From a bacterium (GTDB lineage Bacteria; Krumholzibacteriota; Krumholzibacteriia; Krumholzibacteriales; WJIX01), in the NCBI GenBank assembly GCA_021160845.1, contig JAGHBT010000194.1:1-5637 (forward strand): a stretch of 5,637 bases of DNA, written 5' to 3'. This document shows positions 1-5,637 of this stretch, piece by piece. The position numbers and the translations under genes were made by a program. The notes below the pieces were generated by a model. That model did not search any database. It was not told the origin of the DNA and was given only the letters and a program-made list of their open reading frames with translations. Position 1 is the first letter of the stretch. The number at the start of each line of letters is the position of its first letter.

Positions 1-1
1 A

Positions 2-517
2 ACAAGGGGTGCATGGCTGATAGCTAAAACACTGTATATATACTTGATAGCTGCGATATTACTTATCTCTGTGGCGATCTTGGTGGTATGTCTCGCCTGG
101 ATTAAATTCGATTTAACCTGTCTTATGGAGAAAAATTATGTCATCCATTCCGCTTGGAGTATCGGGTGGAGATTTTTTCTTTCTCTTGCTCTTACTTTAT
201 GGGCTTTGTGCGCGGTTGTAAGCATTACGGCTGCAATTTCCACGCTATTTTACCGCCCGGGTTCGGCAATTACAACCGTTCTTACATTGAGTCTTCTTAT
301 GGTGGTATTGGGGATATTCCCCGCGTTAAAGGGGTTTTTGATAAGCACTTTTGTTTCACTGCCATTCGAACAAATGGTTGCAATGGCCAAAGGGGTGCCA
401 CTTCCCCTTTCCTGGTCAACTCTTGTGTGGCGGACATTTCTTGTCCCAGGGGTATATATGATTGTTTCAGTGGCAATGGGGCAAATGATTATTAGAAGAA
501 AGGAAATAACTTTCTAA
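2..517 (+). CDS. Probable ABC-2-type transporter permease, C-terminal part (5' end outside window)
   Basis: The reading frame is open from base 2 to the TAA at 515-517, giving 171 visible residues with no stop before the left edge. The first possible start, TTG at 44, lies inside the first hydrophobic helix and has no ribosome site, so the gene almost certainly begins upstream. Four membrane segments are visible, at about residues 10-34, 58-82, 89-117 and 145-164. The R-G-A-W-L-I-A-K lead-in to the first helix, the long small-residue helix followed by a loop and another helix, and the basic tail after the last helix (IIRRKEITF) resemble the last half of ABC-2 family permeases, the membrane subunits of ATP-driven exporters. 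This is family resemblance, not a search result. The ATPase partner would be expected upstream, outside the window. A generic multi-pass membrane protein is the alternative. Confidence 0.6.
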   Translation, partial: TRGAWLIAKTLYIYLIAAILLISVAILVVCLAWIKFDLTCLMEKNYVIHSAWSIGWRFFLSLALTLWALCAVVSITAAISTLFYRPGSAITTVLTLSLLMVVLGIFPALKGFLISTFVSLPFEQMVAMAKGVPLPLSWSTLVWRTFLVPGVYMIVSVAMGQMIIRRKEITF

Positions 518-544
518 ACTATTCGAATTCTTCAAAAAGAACTT

Positions 545-557
545 GGGAGAAAAATTG
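545..557 (+). promoter_or_regulatory. Ribosome binding site deciding the FG-GAP gene start
   Basis: GGGAG at 545-549 stands 5 nt before TTG 555-557. The competing TTG at 543 overlaps this site and has only weak A-rich sequence before it. An ATG at 615 would cut off the basic part of the signal peptide. The site therefore supports TTG 555. Confidence 0.5.
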
Positions 558-2111
558 AGAACGAAAAAGATAAAAAGAATTAGAGGCAGCATTATAATCC
601 GTTTTTGCGTAATAATGTTTATGCTTATGATTTTCTCAAACGGTTCATCAGCGGATAAAAAACCGGAGTTCTTAATATCTAAGCTCGGCATAGCGGACAA
701 GATACTGGATATTCATGTTGAGGATCTCGATCTCGATGGTTTAAAGGATATTCTCATTACCCATAGTAAGGGTTTGTCTCCGAACGAATCAAGGTGGATA
801 TCCATTTTTTATCAGAACCCGAGTAATGGTTTTTCCCCCGCTGCCGACCAGTCATGGGAACTCGACACTCTTGCGGTCATTATGGATACAGGTGACATAA
901 TTGGTGATAGTAAAAAGGAAATTGTCTATTTTACCTCTGATGAAATAAGATATTATTCCATAACCGGCTTATTCTATCAAACCTCGTCTTATGTTCTTTT
1001 CGATATTAAAGGGATGATGCTTGCTCCATCTAAAGCGAATATTCCATTAGTAAACTGTGTAAGAGACTGGAATGATGACGGGAAGGATGAAATTGGAGCA
1101 TTTAAATTTGATGGTTTCTCAATTTTTTCGCGTGATTCTGCCGGATGTTACATTTCTGAAAACAGGGTTTCCATAAAACTAGATACACAAGTTGGAAAAT
1201 CGAGAATTGACAATTATGGAGGTTTTAAAACCTCAGGGCTTACATCATCCTTTTCATTTCCATCAATCAATCTGATTGATTATAACAATGATGGTCAGCG
1301 AGATTTAATAGTAACCAAAAATGATAAACTCTCAGTTTATTTAAGGGGGAAAGATGGAAATTTTTCTTTACTCTCTGAACAGTGGATAGATTTTGATGTA
1401 CGAACAAAAAAGGAGAAGATAGAAAGAACAAGTTTTACAAGAACAACTATCGATGATATTAATGCTGATGGATACGCCGACGCTATTGTAACAAAACAAA
1501 CTGCCAAGGGTCTTACAAGTTTAAGGGGTGTTTTGAATATATATCTCGGCAAGCAGGGTAACTACAGTGTTATACCTCAACAGGTGATAATCTCTGAGGG
1601 GACGGCTTCAGTAGAGACCATGATTCGTGACGTAAATGGCGACGGGCGCCTGGATCTTATTATGCCGTCTGTAAAGATCAGTATTACATCCATAATTCGT
1701 ATTCTTCTGACAAGATCGATTCCTATAAATTTTAATATTTTTCTTTTGAATGAGGATGGATCATTTTCAGATAGGCCCGACTTTTCAAAGGCAGTAAAAC
1801 TCAAGATAGATTTCTCGGGGGAGTCAGACTCCCCGGCTATGAACCTTGCGGGGGATTTCAACGGTGATAAACGAAAGGATTTTGTTTACGCGACGGATGA
1901 AGATGAACTCTCAATATATCTGGGTGTTGTTGATGACGATAAGTTGTTTTCGGATGATGCGGTTGTCAAAGTGAAGATCAATGCCTTTGGGGAGCTTTCA
2001 AGCTATGATCTTAATAACGATGGATATTCCGATATGATTATTCGGTATCCTCAAAATAGAGATTATGAGGGTATGGTAAGCGTACTTATAAACCTGGCTC
2101 ACATTGAGTGA
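555..2111 (+). CDS. Secreted FG-GAP/VCBS repeat protein, probable calcium-binding beta-propeller
   Basis: Start TTG 555 is chosen because GGGAG (545-549) lies 5 nt before it. An in-frame TTG at 543 would add four residues but has a poorer site. From TTG 555 the protein has 518 residues. It opens with a signal peptide: a basic stretch (residues 4-16), a hydrophobic core (about 17-28), and a likely cleavage after SSA (residue 33). Eight D-x-[D/N]-x-D-G-x-x-D type loops begin at residues 57, 114, 171, 242, 301, 359, 434 and 485. The second (D-I-I-G-D-S-K-K-E) and seventh (D-K instead of D-G) are degenerate. Spacings of 51-75 residues fit propeller blades as in FG-GAP/VCBS proteins, whose loops bind calcium. 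No catalytic domain, C-terminal anchor or sorting signal is visible. It probably acts outside the inner membrane, perhaps in binding or adhesion, but the function is unknown. The 37-nt gap after the permease suggests co-transcription. Confidence 0.85.
   Translation: MRTKKIKRIRGSIIIRFCVIMFMLMIFSNGSSADKKPEFLISKLGIADKILDIHVEDLDLDGLKDILITHSKGLSPNESRWISIFYQNPSNGFSPAADQSWELDTLAVIMDTGDIIGDSKKEIVYFTSDEIRYYSITGLFYQTSSYVLFDIKGMMLAPSKANIPLVNCVRDWNDDGKDEIGAFKFDGFSIFSRDSAGCYISENRVSIKLDTQVGKSRIDNYGGFKTSGLTSSFSFPSINLIDYNNDGQRDLIVTKNDKLSVYLRGKDGNFSLLSEQWIDFDVRTKKEKIERTSFTRTTIDDINADGYADAIVTKQTAKGLTSLRGVLNIYLGKQGNYSVIPQQVIISEGTASVETMIRDVNGDGRLDLIMPSVKISITSIIRILLTRSIPINFNIFLLNEDGSFSDRPDFSKAVKLKIDFSGESDSPAMNLAGDFNGDKRKDFVYATDEDELSIYLGVVDDDKLFSDDAVVKVKINAFGELSSYDLNNDGYSDMIIRYPQNRDYEGMVSVLINLAHIE
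1818..1834. repeat. 17-nt palindrome inside the FG-GAP gene
   Basis: GGGGAGTC (1818-1825) and GACTCCCC (1827-1834) are exact reverse complements around a single A. As RNA it could fold as a 6-bp GC-rich stem with a 5-nt loop. It lies between the sixth and seventh calcium loops and no T-run follows, so it is not an intrinsic terminator. It may be coincidental, set by codons for G-E-S-D-S-P. Confidence 0.6.
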
Positions 2112-2271
2112 TATTCAGTGGTGAAAATTTTCGCGTATTTAAAGGCCGAATGTATAGTTACTTCCTAGACGAAATCACCAGGAGGGGGTAAGCTTTTCCA
2201 AGGTTTTCACTTTTAAACTTAACTATCTTTTATTGATTATGCGTTGCTCGAAGTATGGAAGGTGTGTTATC

Positions 2272-2302
2272 TTGAGAGTTCACTGTGCAGTTTGATTAGA
2301 AA
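2272..2302 (+). promoter_or_regulatory. Weak candidate promoter for the mutL-miaA operon
   Basis: The 226-nt gap 2112-2337 is where a mutL promoter is expected. The best sigma-70-like match is TTGAGA at 2272-2277 (five of six to TTGACA), followed by TAGAAA at 2297-2302 (four of six to TATAAT). The spacer is 19 nt, longer than ideal. The rest of the gap shows a perfect GAAAATTTTC palindrome at 2122-2131 and a strong AGGAGG-like string at 2180-2188 without a start codon after it. No convincing terminator for the FG-GAP gene is seen, so read-through into mutL is possible. Confidence 0.22.
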
Positions 2303-2325
2303 ATAGATGGCACTAAATTAGAAAT

Positions 2326-2340
2326 AAGGGGTTATTCTTG
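2326..2340 (+). promoter_or_regulatory. Ribosome binding site and TTG start of mutL
   Basis: AAGGGG at 2326-2331 precedes TTG 2338-2340 by 6 nt. The encoded start, MAFIKTLSKETAGKIAAGE, lines up with the usual MutL N-terminus, so the rare TTG start is well supported. Confidence 0.75.
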
Positions 2341-4137
2341 GCTTTTATCAAGACTTTATCAAAGGAAACAGCGGGGAAAATAGCTGCTGGCGAGATTATA
2401 GAGAAGCCGGAGAATATTGTTAAGGAATTAATAGAAAATTCGTTAGACGCGGGTGCGACAAGGGTTTCTTTGATAGTACAAAATGGGGGAAAGAAATATA
2501 TAAAAATTAAGGACAACGGAGTTGGCATTCCTGCAAACGAAATTGCTTTGGCGACACGGAATTATTCTACAAGCAAGATTTCTAATTTTAACGATATTGA
2601 AAAGATTAAAACTCTGGGTTTCAGGGGAGAAGCTCTTGCCAGCATAAAATCGGTTAGTCGACTCACAATAATTTCAAGGCACGAAAAAGATGATATGGGC
2701 AAGGAAATGGTCTGGGAAGGCAACAAGCTTCTTAAAGATATTCCTGTGTCTAGGGAAGTGGGAACAACTGTAATTGTTGAGCGCCTTTTCTTTAATCTAC
2801 CCGCAAGAATGAAATTTCTCTCCAGTGACTCCACTGAACTTCGGCGTATAAGCGCTCTTGTACAAAAATTCAGTTTGTCATTTCCAGAAGTTGGTATGGT
2901 TCTGAGCGGTAACGGAAGAGACATTATTTCCTACAATTCCTCTACTCTCAATGAGAGAGTAGAGGCGGTTATAGGAAGCAGGATTTTTCCCTACTTAAAC
3001 TATTTCGATGTTGAAAGAGATCATTTTAGGTTATATGGGTATGTTTCATCTCCAGAGGTGACAAGAGGGAACAGAACATTGCAGCACTTTTTTGTAAACC
3101 ACAGGCATATTGTGAGTAAAGTAATGGGGTATGCCTTACGGCGGGCCTATGAATCCGTCATACCTTATAATCGTTTTCCTGTTGCCGTTCTTTTCCTAGA
3201 GATACCGCCGGGCCTGATCGATGTAAATGTACACCCAACAAAATCCGAGATTAGATTCAAAAACGATAAAGATATACACAGCCTGATCTATTCTTCTGTA
3301 CGTGAGATTGTTAAAGGTAAAAAGACCGTATCGTTTCAGGAAAAAGTTGAATCTGTTTATAGAAGTATCTTCCCGGGTGAAGAAGAGGTGGAAAAGGTTT
3401 CCGGCAAAACGAAACAACTATCTAAGACGGTCACGAGTATAGAGAATTATAGAACCGATAAGATAGGTAGTATTGACATTGGTAAGGGAGGGGGTGTACT
3501 TAGAGAATCGCCCGAGTCTCTCTTTGAAGAAAGCGGGGAAGAAAGCGGAGAAGAAAGGCTATTTAAATCAACAAAACTGTACTGGCAACTTCACGATAGT
3601 TACATATTGATTCAGATAAGAGGAGGAATGGTAATAATAGACCAGCACGCCGCGCATGAAAGAATACTTTATAATAAGGCAAAAATGAATCTCGCCGGGG
3701 AAAAACCAACTATTCAGTCTTTGCTTTTCCCCGCGACTATTGAATTGACGCCCGGAGAGTATAAGAAATTCGAGGACTATTCGGAAATTCTTCCCCGTAT
3801 CGGATTTGAAGTAGAGCCATTTGGCATGAGAACAATTGTTGTAAGGGGTATCCCTGCCGGTGTTAAAAATTGGAATGAGGGTTTGCTCTTGCGGGATATA
3901 CTTGGAGAGATAGGAAGAGACAAAACCGAGCTTGAAGAAATATTAAAACAATACGCCTGTCATTCCGCTATTAGATTTGGCCAGAAACTTAATCACCAGG
4001 AGATGGAAAGTCTTGTGGATCAGTTATTTGCAACCGATTATCCATTTACATGTCCGCACGGGCGTCCGACAATTCTGCGTGTGAATCTTTCCGATCTTGA
4101 AAAACGTTTTAACAGAACCGCTTTTACGGAGAAATGA
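2338..4137 (+). CDS. mutL: DNA mismatch repair protein MutL (endonuclease type)
   Basis: This is the ATP-dependent matchmaker that links MutS mismatch recognition to strand excision. Start TTG 2338 has AAGGGG (2326-2331) 6 nt upstream and gives the normal family N-terminus; 599 residues is a usual length. The GHKL ATPase region shows the AAGEII motif (16-21), KELIENSLDAGA with catalytic-type E30 and N34, DNGVGI (59-64), GFRGEAL (94-100), LFFNLPAR (150-157) and DVNVHPTK ending in K302. Residues of about 330-410 form a charged, low-complexity linker. The C-terminal dimerisation and nicking domain holds DQHAAHE (435-441), ACHSAIR (540-546), CPHGRP (572-577) and FNR (591-593), the motif set of metal-dependent MutL endonucleases. 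The last position of DQHA(X)2E(X)4E is N446 rather than E. The stop overlaps the miaA start region. No mutS is adjacent. Confidence 0.98.
   Translation: MAFIKTLSKETAGKIAAGEIIEKPENIVKELIENSLDAGATRVSLIVQNGGKKYIKIKDNGVGIPANEIALATRNYSTSKISNFNDIEKIKTLGFRGEALASIKSVSRLTIISRHEKDDMGKEMVWEGNKLLKDIPVSREVGTTVIVERLFFNLPARMKFLSSDSTELRRISALVQKFSLSFPEVGMVLSGNGRDIISYNSSTLNERVEAVIGSRIFPYLNYFDVERDHFRLYGYVSSPEVTRGNRTLQHFFVNHRHIVSKVMGYALRRAYESVIPYNRFPVAVLFLEIPPGLIDVNVHPTKSEIRFKNDKDIHSLIYSSVREIVKGKKTVSFQEKVESVYRSIFPGEEEVEKVSGKTKQLSKTVTSIENYRTDKIGSIDIGKGGGVLRESPESLFEESGEESGEERLFKSTKLYWQLHDSYILIQIRGGMVIIDQHAAHERILYNKAKMNLAGEKPTIQSLLFPATIELTPGEYKKFEDYSEILPRIGFEVEPFGMRTIVVRGIPAGVKNWNEGLLLRDILGEIGRDKTELEEILKQYACHSAIRFGQKLNHQEMESLVDQLFATDYPFTCPHGRPTILRVNLSDLEKRFNRTAFTEK
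2939..2965. repeat. Perfect 11-bp inverted repeat inside mutL
   Basis: CCTCTACTCTC (2939-2949) and GAGAGTAGAGG (2955-2965) are exact reverse complements separated by the 5-nt loop AATGA. It encodes S-S-T-L-N-E-R-V-E in the second half of the ATPase region. No T-run follows, so it does not look like a terminator. A stable mRNA hairpin is expected; any role is unknown. Confidence 0.8.
3526..3557 (+). repeat. 12-nt tandem repeat in the mutL linker (about 2.7 copies)
   Basis: Unit GAAGAAAGCGGG (3526-3537) is followed by GAAGAAAGCGGA (3538-3549) and a partial third copy, GAAGAAAG (3550-3557). It encodes E-E-S-G twice and then E-E-R (residues 397-407) in the linker between the ATPase and C-terminal domains. 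The unit is a multiple of three, so gain or loss of copies would keep the frame. Confidence 0.85.
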
Positions 4138-4139
4138 TG
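4128..4139 (+). promoter_or_regulatory. mutL-miaA overlap with the miaA ribosome site
   Basis: GGAG (4128-4131) lies inside the last mutL codons. The mutL TGA (4135-4137) overlaps both ATG candidates (4134 and 4137). This is the usual stop-start arrangement for coupled translation, and the spacing favours ATG 4137. Confidence 0.7.
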
Positions 4140-5057
4140 AAAGCAATTATCATTCTCGGGCCAACAGGAATAGGCAAAAGCGAGTTGGCTATAAAACTTT
4201 CATTACCTAGAAGGGGTGAAATAGTTTGCATCGATTCCAGAACAATATATAGAGGGATCAATATCGGCACATCAAAACCGTCCCTGAGGGACCGTAAAGA
4301 AGTGTCTCACCATATGGTTGATATTCTTGATCTGGATGAGAAACGAAACGCCTCGTGGTTTTCACGCAAGGCAAGAGAAACAATAGATGATATATTTACC
4401 CGCGGGTACATCCCTTTTCTTGTCGGTGGATCGGGTTTATACCTGAAGAGCATTCTTCATGGTCTGTTTGGTATTAACCTTTCGGAAGATGATCGAAAGT
4501 CTTTTTCAGAAAGTGTTAAAAACATACCAACCCCTCAGCTATACGGCAGACTTCTTTCAAGCGACAGGGAAAGCGGAGAACGAATTCACCGGAACGATCG
4601 TTATAGAATTGTCAGGGCCCTTGAAGTATACACGCTTTCGGGGATATCTCTCAGCGAGCATTTCAGAAAACAAAACTTATCTGAAGAGTTCAATCTGCAA
4701 TCTGTAAAAATCGGGCTAAATACCGATAGAGCGATTCTTCATAAAAGAATAAACAACAGGGTTGAGGAAATGTTCCAATCCGGATGGATAGATGAAGTGG
4801 AAGGCTTGCTTGTAAACGGAGTAAACCCTGAGTGGCCCGGTATGCAAGCACTTGGTTATCCCGAGGTAATATCTTTCTTGAAAAATGATATTAATTATAG
4901 TCAAATGAAAGAAAGAATTTTGGCAAAAACAAGACAGTACGCGAAGAGTCAGATAACATGGTTCAAAAAGGAAAAAGGGGTCATGTGGATTGATATTGAA
5001 AAAGGTGATCCGTTTATGGTTGCTTCTAAGTTACTTGACAGCGAGAATAAAAATTGA
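4137..5057 (+). CDS. miaA: tRNA dimethylallyltransferase MiaA
   Basis: MiaA transfers a dimethylallyl group to N6 of A37 in tRNAs that read codons starting with U, which stabilises codon pairing. Two ATGs sit in tandem at 4134 and 4137. GGAG (4128-4131) is 5 nt from the second and only 2 nt from the first, so 4137 is preferred (306 residues, normal length). Motifs: P-loop GPTGIGKS (8-15), DSRTIYRG (from D33) followed by IGTSKP (43-48), HHMVDI (58-63), GGSGLY (97-102), the IHRNDRYRIVRALEVY stretch (150-165), LGYPE (239-243) and TRQYAKSQITWF (265-276). All family landmarks are present, with small variations: R-T instead of the common M-Q or A-L after DS, and KSQ instead of KRQ. It starts at the last base of the mutL stop, indicating translational coupling, as expected for the common mutL-miaA pair. 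Confidence 0.97.
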   Translation: MKAIIILGPTGIGKSELAIKLSLPRRGEIVCIDSRTIYRGINIGTSKPSLRDRKEVSHHMVDILDLDEKRNASWFSRKARETIDDIFTRGYIPFLVGGSGLYLKSILHGLFGINLSEDDRKSFSESVKNIPTPQLYGRLLSSDRESGERIHRNDRYRIVRALEVYTLSGISLSEHFRKQNLSEEFNLQSVKIGLNTDRAILHKRINNRVEEMFQSGWIDEVEGLLVNGVNPEWPGMQALGYPEVISFLKNDINYSQMKERILAKTRQYAKSQITWFKKEKGVMWIDIEKGDPFMVASKLLDSENKN

Positions 5058-5072
5058 TAGTTTCATTTTTGC

Positions 5073-5145
5073 GCGGGCGTAACTCAGTTGGTAGAGTATC
5101 AGCTTCCCAAGCTGAAGGTCGCGGGTTCGAATCCCGTTGCCCGCT
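5073..5145 (+). tRNA. tRNA-Gly, anticodon CCC
   Basis: A full cloverleaf of 73 nt can be drawn. The acceptor stem pairs GCGGGCG (5073-5079) with TGCCCGC (5138-5144), with one G-T at its base. The D stem is ACTC/GAGT with loop AGTTGGTA, and the anticodon stem is TCAGC/GCTGA around the loop TTCCCAA. The anticodon is CCC at 5106-5108, which reads GGG. The variable loop is AGGTC, and the T arm is GCGGG-TTCGAAT-CCCGT. Discriminator base T73 (5145) is typical of bacterial glycine tRNAs and supports the identity. CCA is not encoded. It begins 15 nt after miaA with no obvious own promoter, so it may be processed from the miaA transcript. Confidence 0.97.
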
Positions 5146-5158
5146 TTTTCTTTTTTCT
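5145..5158 (+). terminator. T-rich run after the tRNA, possible weak terminator
   Basis: The GC-rich acceptor stem of the tRNA is followed at once by a run of five T, one C and six T. A paired stem followed by a U-run could release polymerase, but the stem is the closed acceptor arm rather than a dedicated hairpin. Termination may therefore be partial or absent, and the next gene starts only 88 nt after the tRNA. Confidence 0.3.
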
Positions 5159-5233
5159 CTGGGCTCTTCAGGGTTATAGGCTATTGTCGGAAACCTCGTG
5201 TGCTTACTCCGAGGATGAAGTGGAGACGGTGTC

Positions 5234-5637
5234 GTGGCTGTAAAAATCAAGGAAGTATTAGGAAAATCAGATATCATTCGTCCCGGAGATGAAATAATTC
5301 AAATTAACTCCATTCCTGTCGGTGATCAGCTTGATATTCTATTTCACATGGATGATAACGAAATTGTGGATATTTTACTGAAAAAAAAAGATGGGGAAGT
5401 AGTCGATGTGTCGATGGAAGCAGCGCATTTCAGTGAAACTGGAATCATTTTTGAAGAAATGCGGTTTATAAATTGCCACAGTAAATGTATTTTTTGTTTT
5501 GTGGATCAGATGCCTAAAGGGTTGAGAGGTTCTCTTTACAAAAAAGATGACGATTATAGATTGAGTTTTTTATATGGAAATTACGTAACTCTTAATGATT
5601 TAAGCAATGAAGATGTTGACAGAATAATAGATTATCA
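5234..5637 (+). CDS. PDZ-like/radical-SAM protein of the DUF512 family, N-terminal part (3' end outside window)
   Basis: The frame runs from GTG 5234 to the right edge, 134 complete codons. GGAG (5222-5225) is 8 nt before the GTG, and an in-frame TGA at 5216-5218 rules out an earlier start. Residues of about 1-65 form a PDZ-like domain (RPGDEIIQINSIPV near the start, then a D-x-x-D-I-L-F segment). A CX3CX2C cluster follows at C81, C85 and C88 (CHSKCIFCFVDQMPKG), the radical-SAM signature for a [4Fe-4S] cluster. The following LYKKDDDYRLSFLYGNYVTL stretch is strongly typical of the DUF512 / TIGR03279-type radical-SAM family, which should end in a C-terminal DUF512 domain beyond the window. The substrate and reaction of this family are not established to my knowledge. 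No signal peptide is seen, so it is cytoplasmic. It may share a transcript with mutL, miaA and the tRNA. Confidence 0.93.
   Translation, partial: MAVKIKEVLGKSDIIRPGDEIIQINSIPVGDQLDILFHMDDNEIVDILLKKKDGEVVDVSMEAAHFSETGIIFEEMRFINCHSKCIFCFVDQMPKGLRGSLYKKDDDYRLSFLYGNYVTLNDLSNEDVDRIIDY

Noticed and set aside
44..46. TTG as the start of the first membrane protein
   Set aside because: It lies inside a hydrophobic helix, has no ribosome site, and the frame stays open to the left edge, so the gene starts outside the window.
154..495. 113-codon + strand frame inside the permease gene
   Set aside because: It is a shadow frame with no ribosome site or recognisable domain, fully inside a gene with clear membrane segments.
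467..700. 77-codon minus-strand frame across the permease/FG-GAP junction
   Set aside because: It overlaps two better supported genes. Its hydrophobic stretch is the complement of the A-rich signal-peptide region.
2180..2188. Strong AGGAGG-like string in the gap before mutL
   Set aside because: No ATG, GTG or TTG follows within a usable distance, so it marks no gene start.
2121..2210. GTGAAAA (2121-2127) and TTTTCAC (2204-2210) as arms of a structured RNA or terminator
   Set aside because: The arms are only 7 bp, A+T-rich and 76 nt apart. The other possible pairing, 2154-2160 with 2220-2226, crosses it instead of nesting.
2239..2295. 18-codon frame (M-R-C-S-K-Y-G-R-C...) upstream of mutL as a leader peptide
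   Set aside because: No ribosome site precedes the ATG at 2239, and no attenuator hairpin follows it.
4459..4707. 82-codon + strand frame within miaA
   Set aside because: It is an alternate frame of a fully conserved MiaA coding region, without a start context or domain.
5194..5214. CCTCG/CGAGG hairpin before the radical-SAM gene as a riboswitch or terminator
   Set aside because: It has only 5 bp with an 11-nt loop and no T-run, which is too little to support a regulatory call.
5026..5277. Minus-strand frame of 83 codons covering the tRNA
   Set aside because: Its SNPRPSAWEADTLPTELRP-like peptide is the well-known false translation of the antisense strand of a tRNA gene; it is not a protein gene.

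Overview
The window is moderately A+T-rich bacterial DNA with all genes on the + strand. It uses many non-ATG starts (TTG for the FG-GAP gene and mutL, GTG for the radical-SAM gene) and has close gene packing. The MutL is of the endonuclease type, which argues against a MutH/Dam-type gammaproteobacterium. A secreted calcium-loop propeller protein and a PDZ/DUF512 radical-SAM protein fit several deep bacterial lineages (Firmicutes, thermophiles, deltaproteobacteria-like and candidate phyla). I cannot name the organism from sequence alone.

Layout. (1) 2-517: the 3' part of a membrane protein cut by the left edge, probably the C-terminal half of an ABC-2-type exporter permease. (2) 555-2111: a secreted protein of about 518 residues with eight evenly spaced FG-GAP/VCBS calcium-binding loops, most likely a beta-propeller. 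It starts 37 nt after the permease stop and is probably in the same transcript. (3) 2112-2337: a 226-nt gap with a weak promoter candidate and no convincing terminator. (4) 2338-4137: mutL, mismatch repair. (5) 4137-5057: miaA, tRNA A37 dimethylallyltransferase, overlapping the mutL stop. (6) 5073-5145: tRNA-Gly with anticodon CCC, 15 nt after miaA. (7) 5234-5637: the 5' part of a PDZ + radical-SAM (DUF512 family) gene cut by the right edge.

How the genes work together. mutL-miaA is a widely conserved pair, translationally coupled here, without an adjacent mutS. The tRNA-Gly and radical-SAM gene follow closely and could be read from the same promoter upstream of mutL. The permease/FG-GAP pair is a separate envelope-related module of unknown role.

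I find no mobile element, CRISPR array, toxin-antitoxin or defence cassette. The window is mostly housekeeping. The less ordinary points are an E-to-N change in the MutL endonuclease motif, a 12-nt tandem repeat and an 11-bp perfect hairpin inside mutL, a repeat-breaking hydrophobic/basic segment in the FG-GAP protein, and the uncharacterised DUF512 protein.
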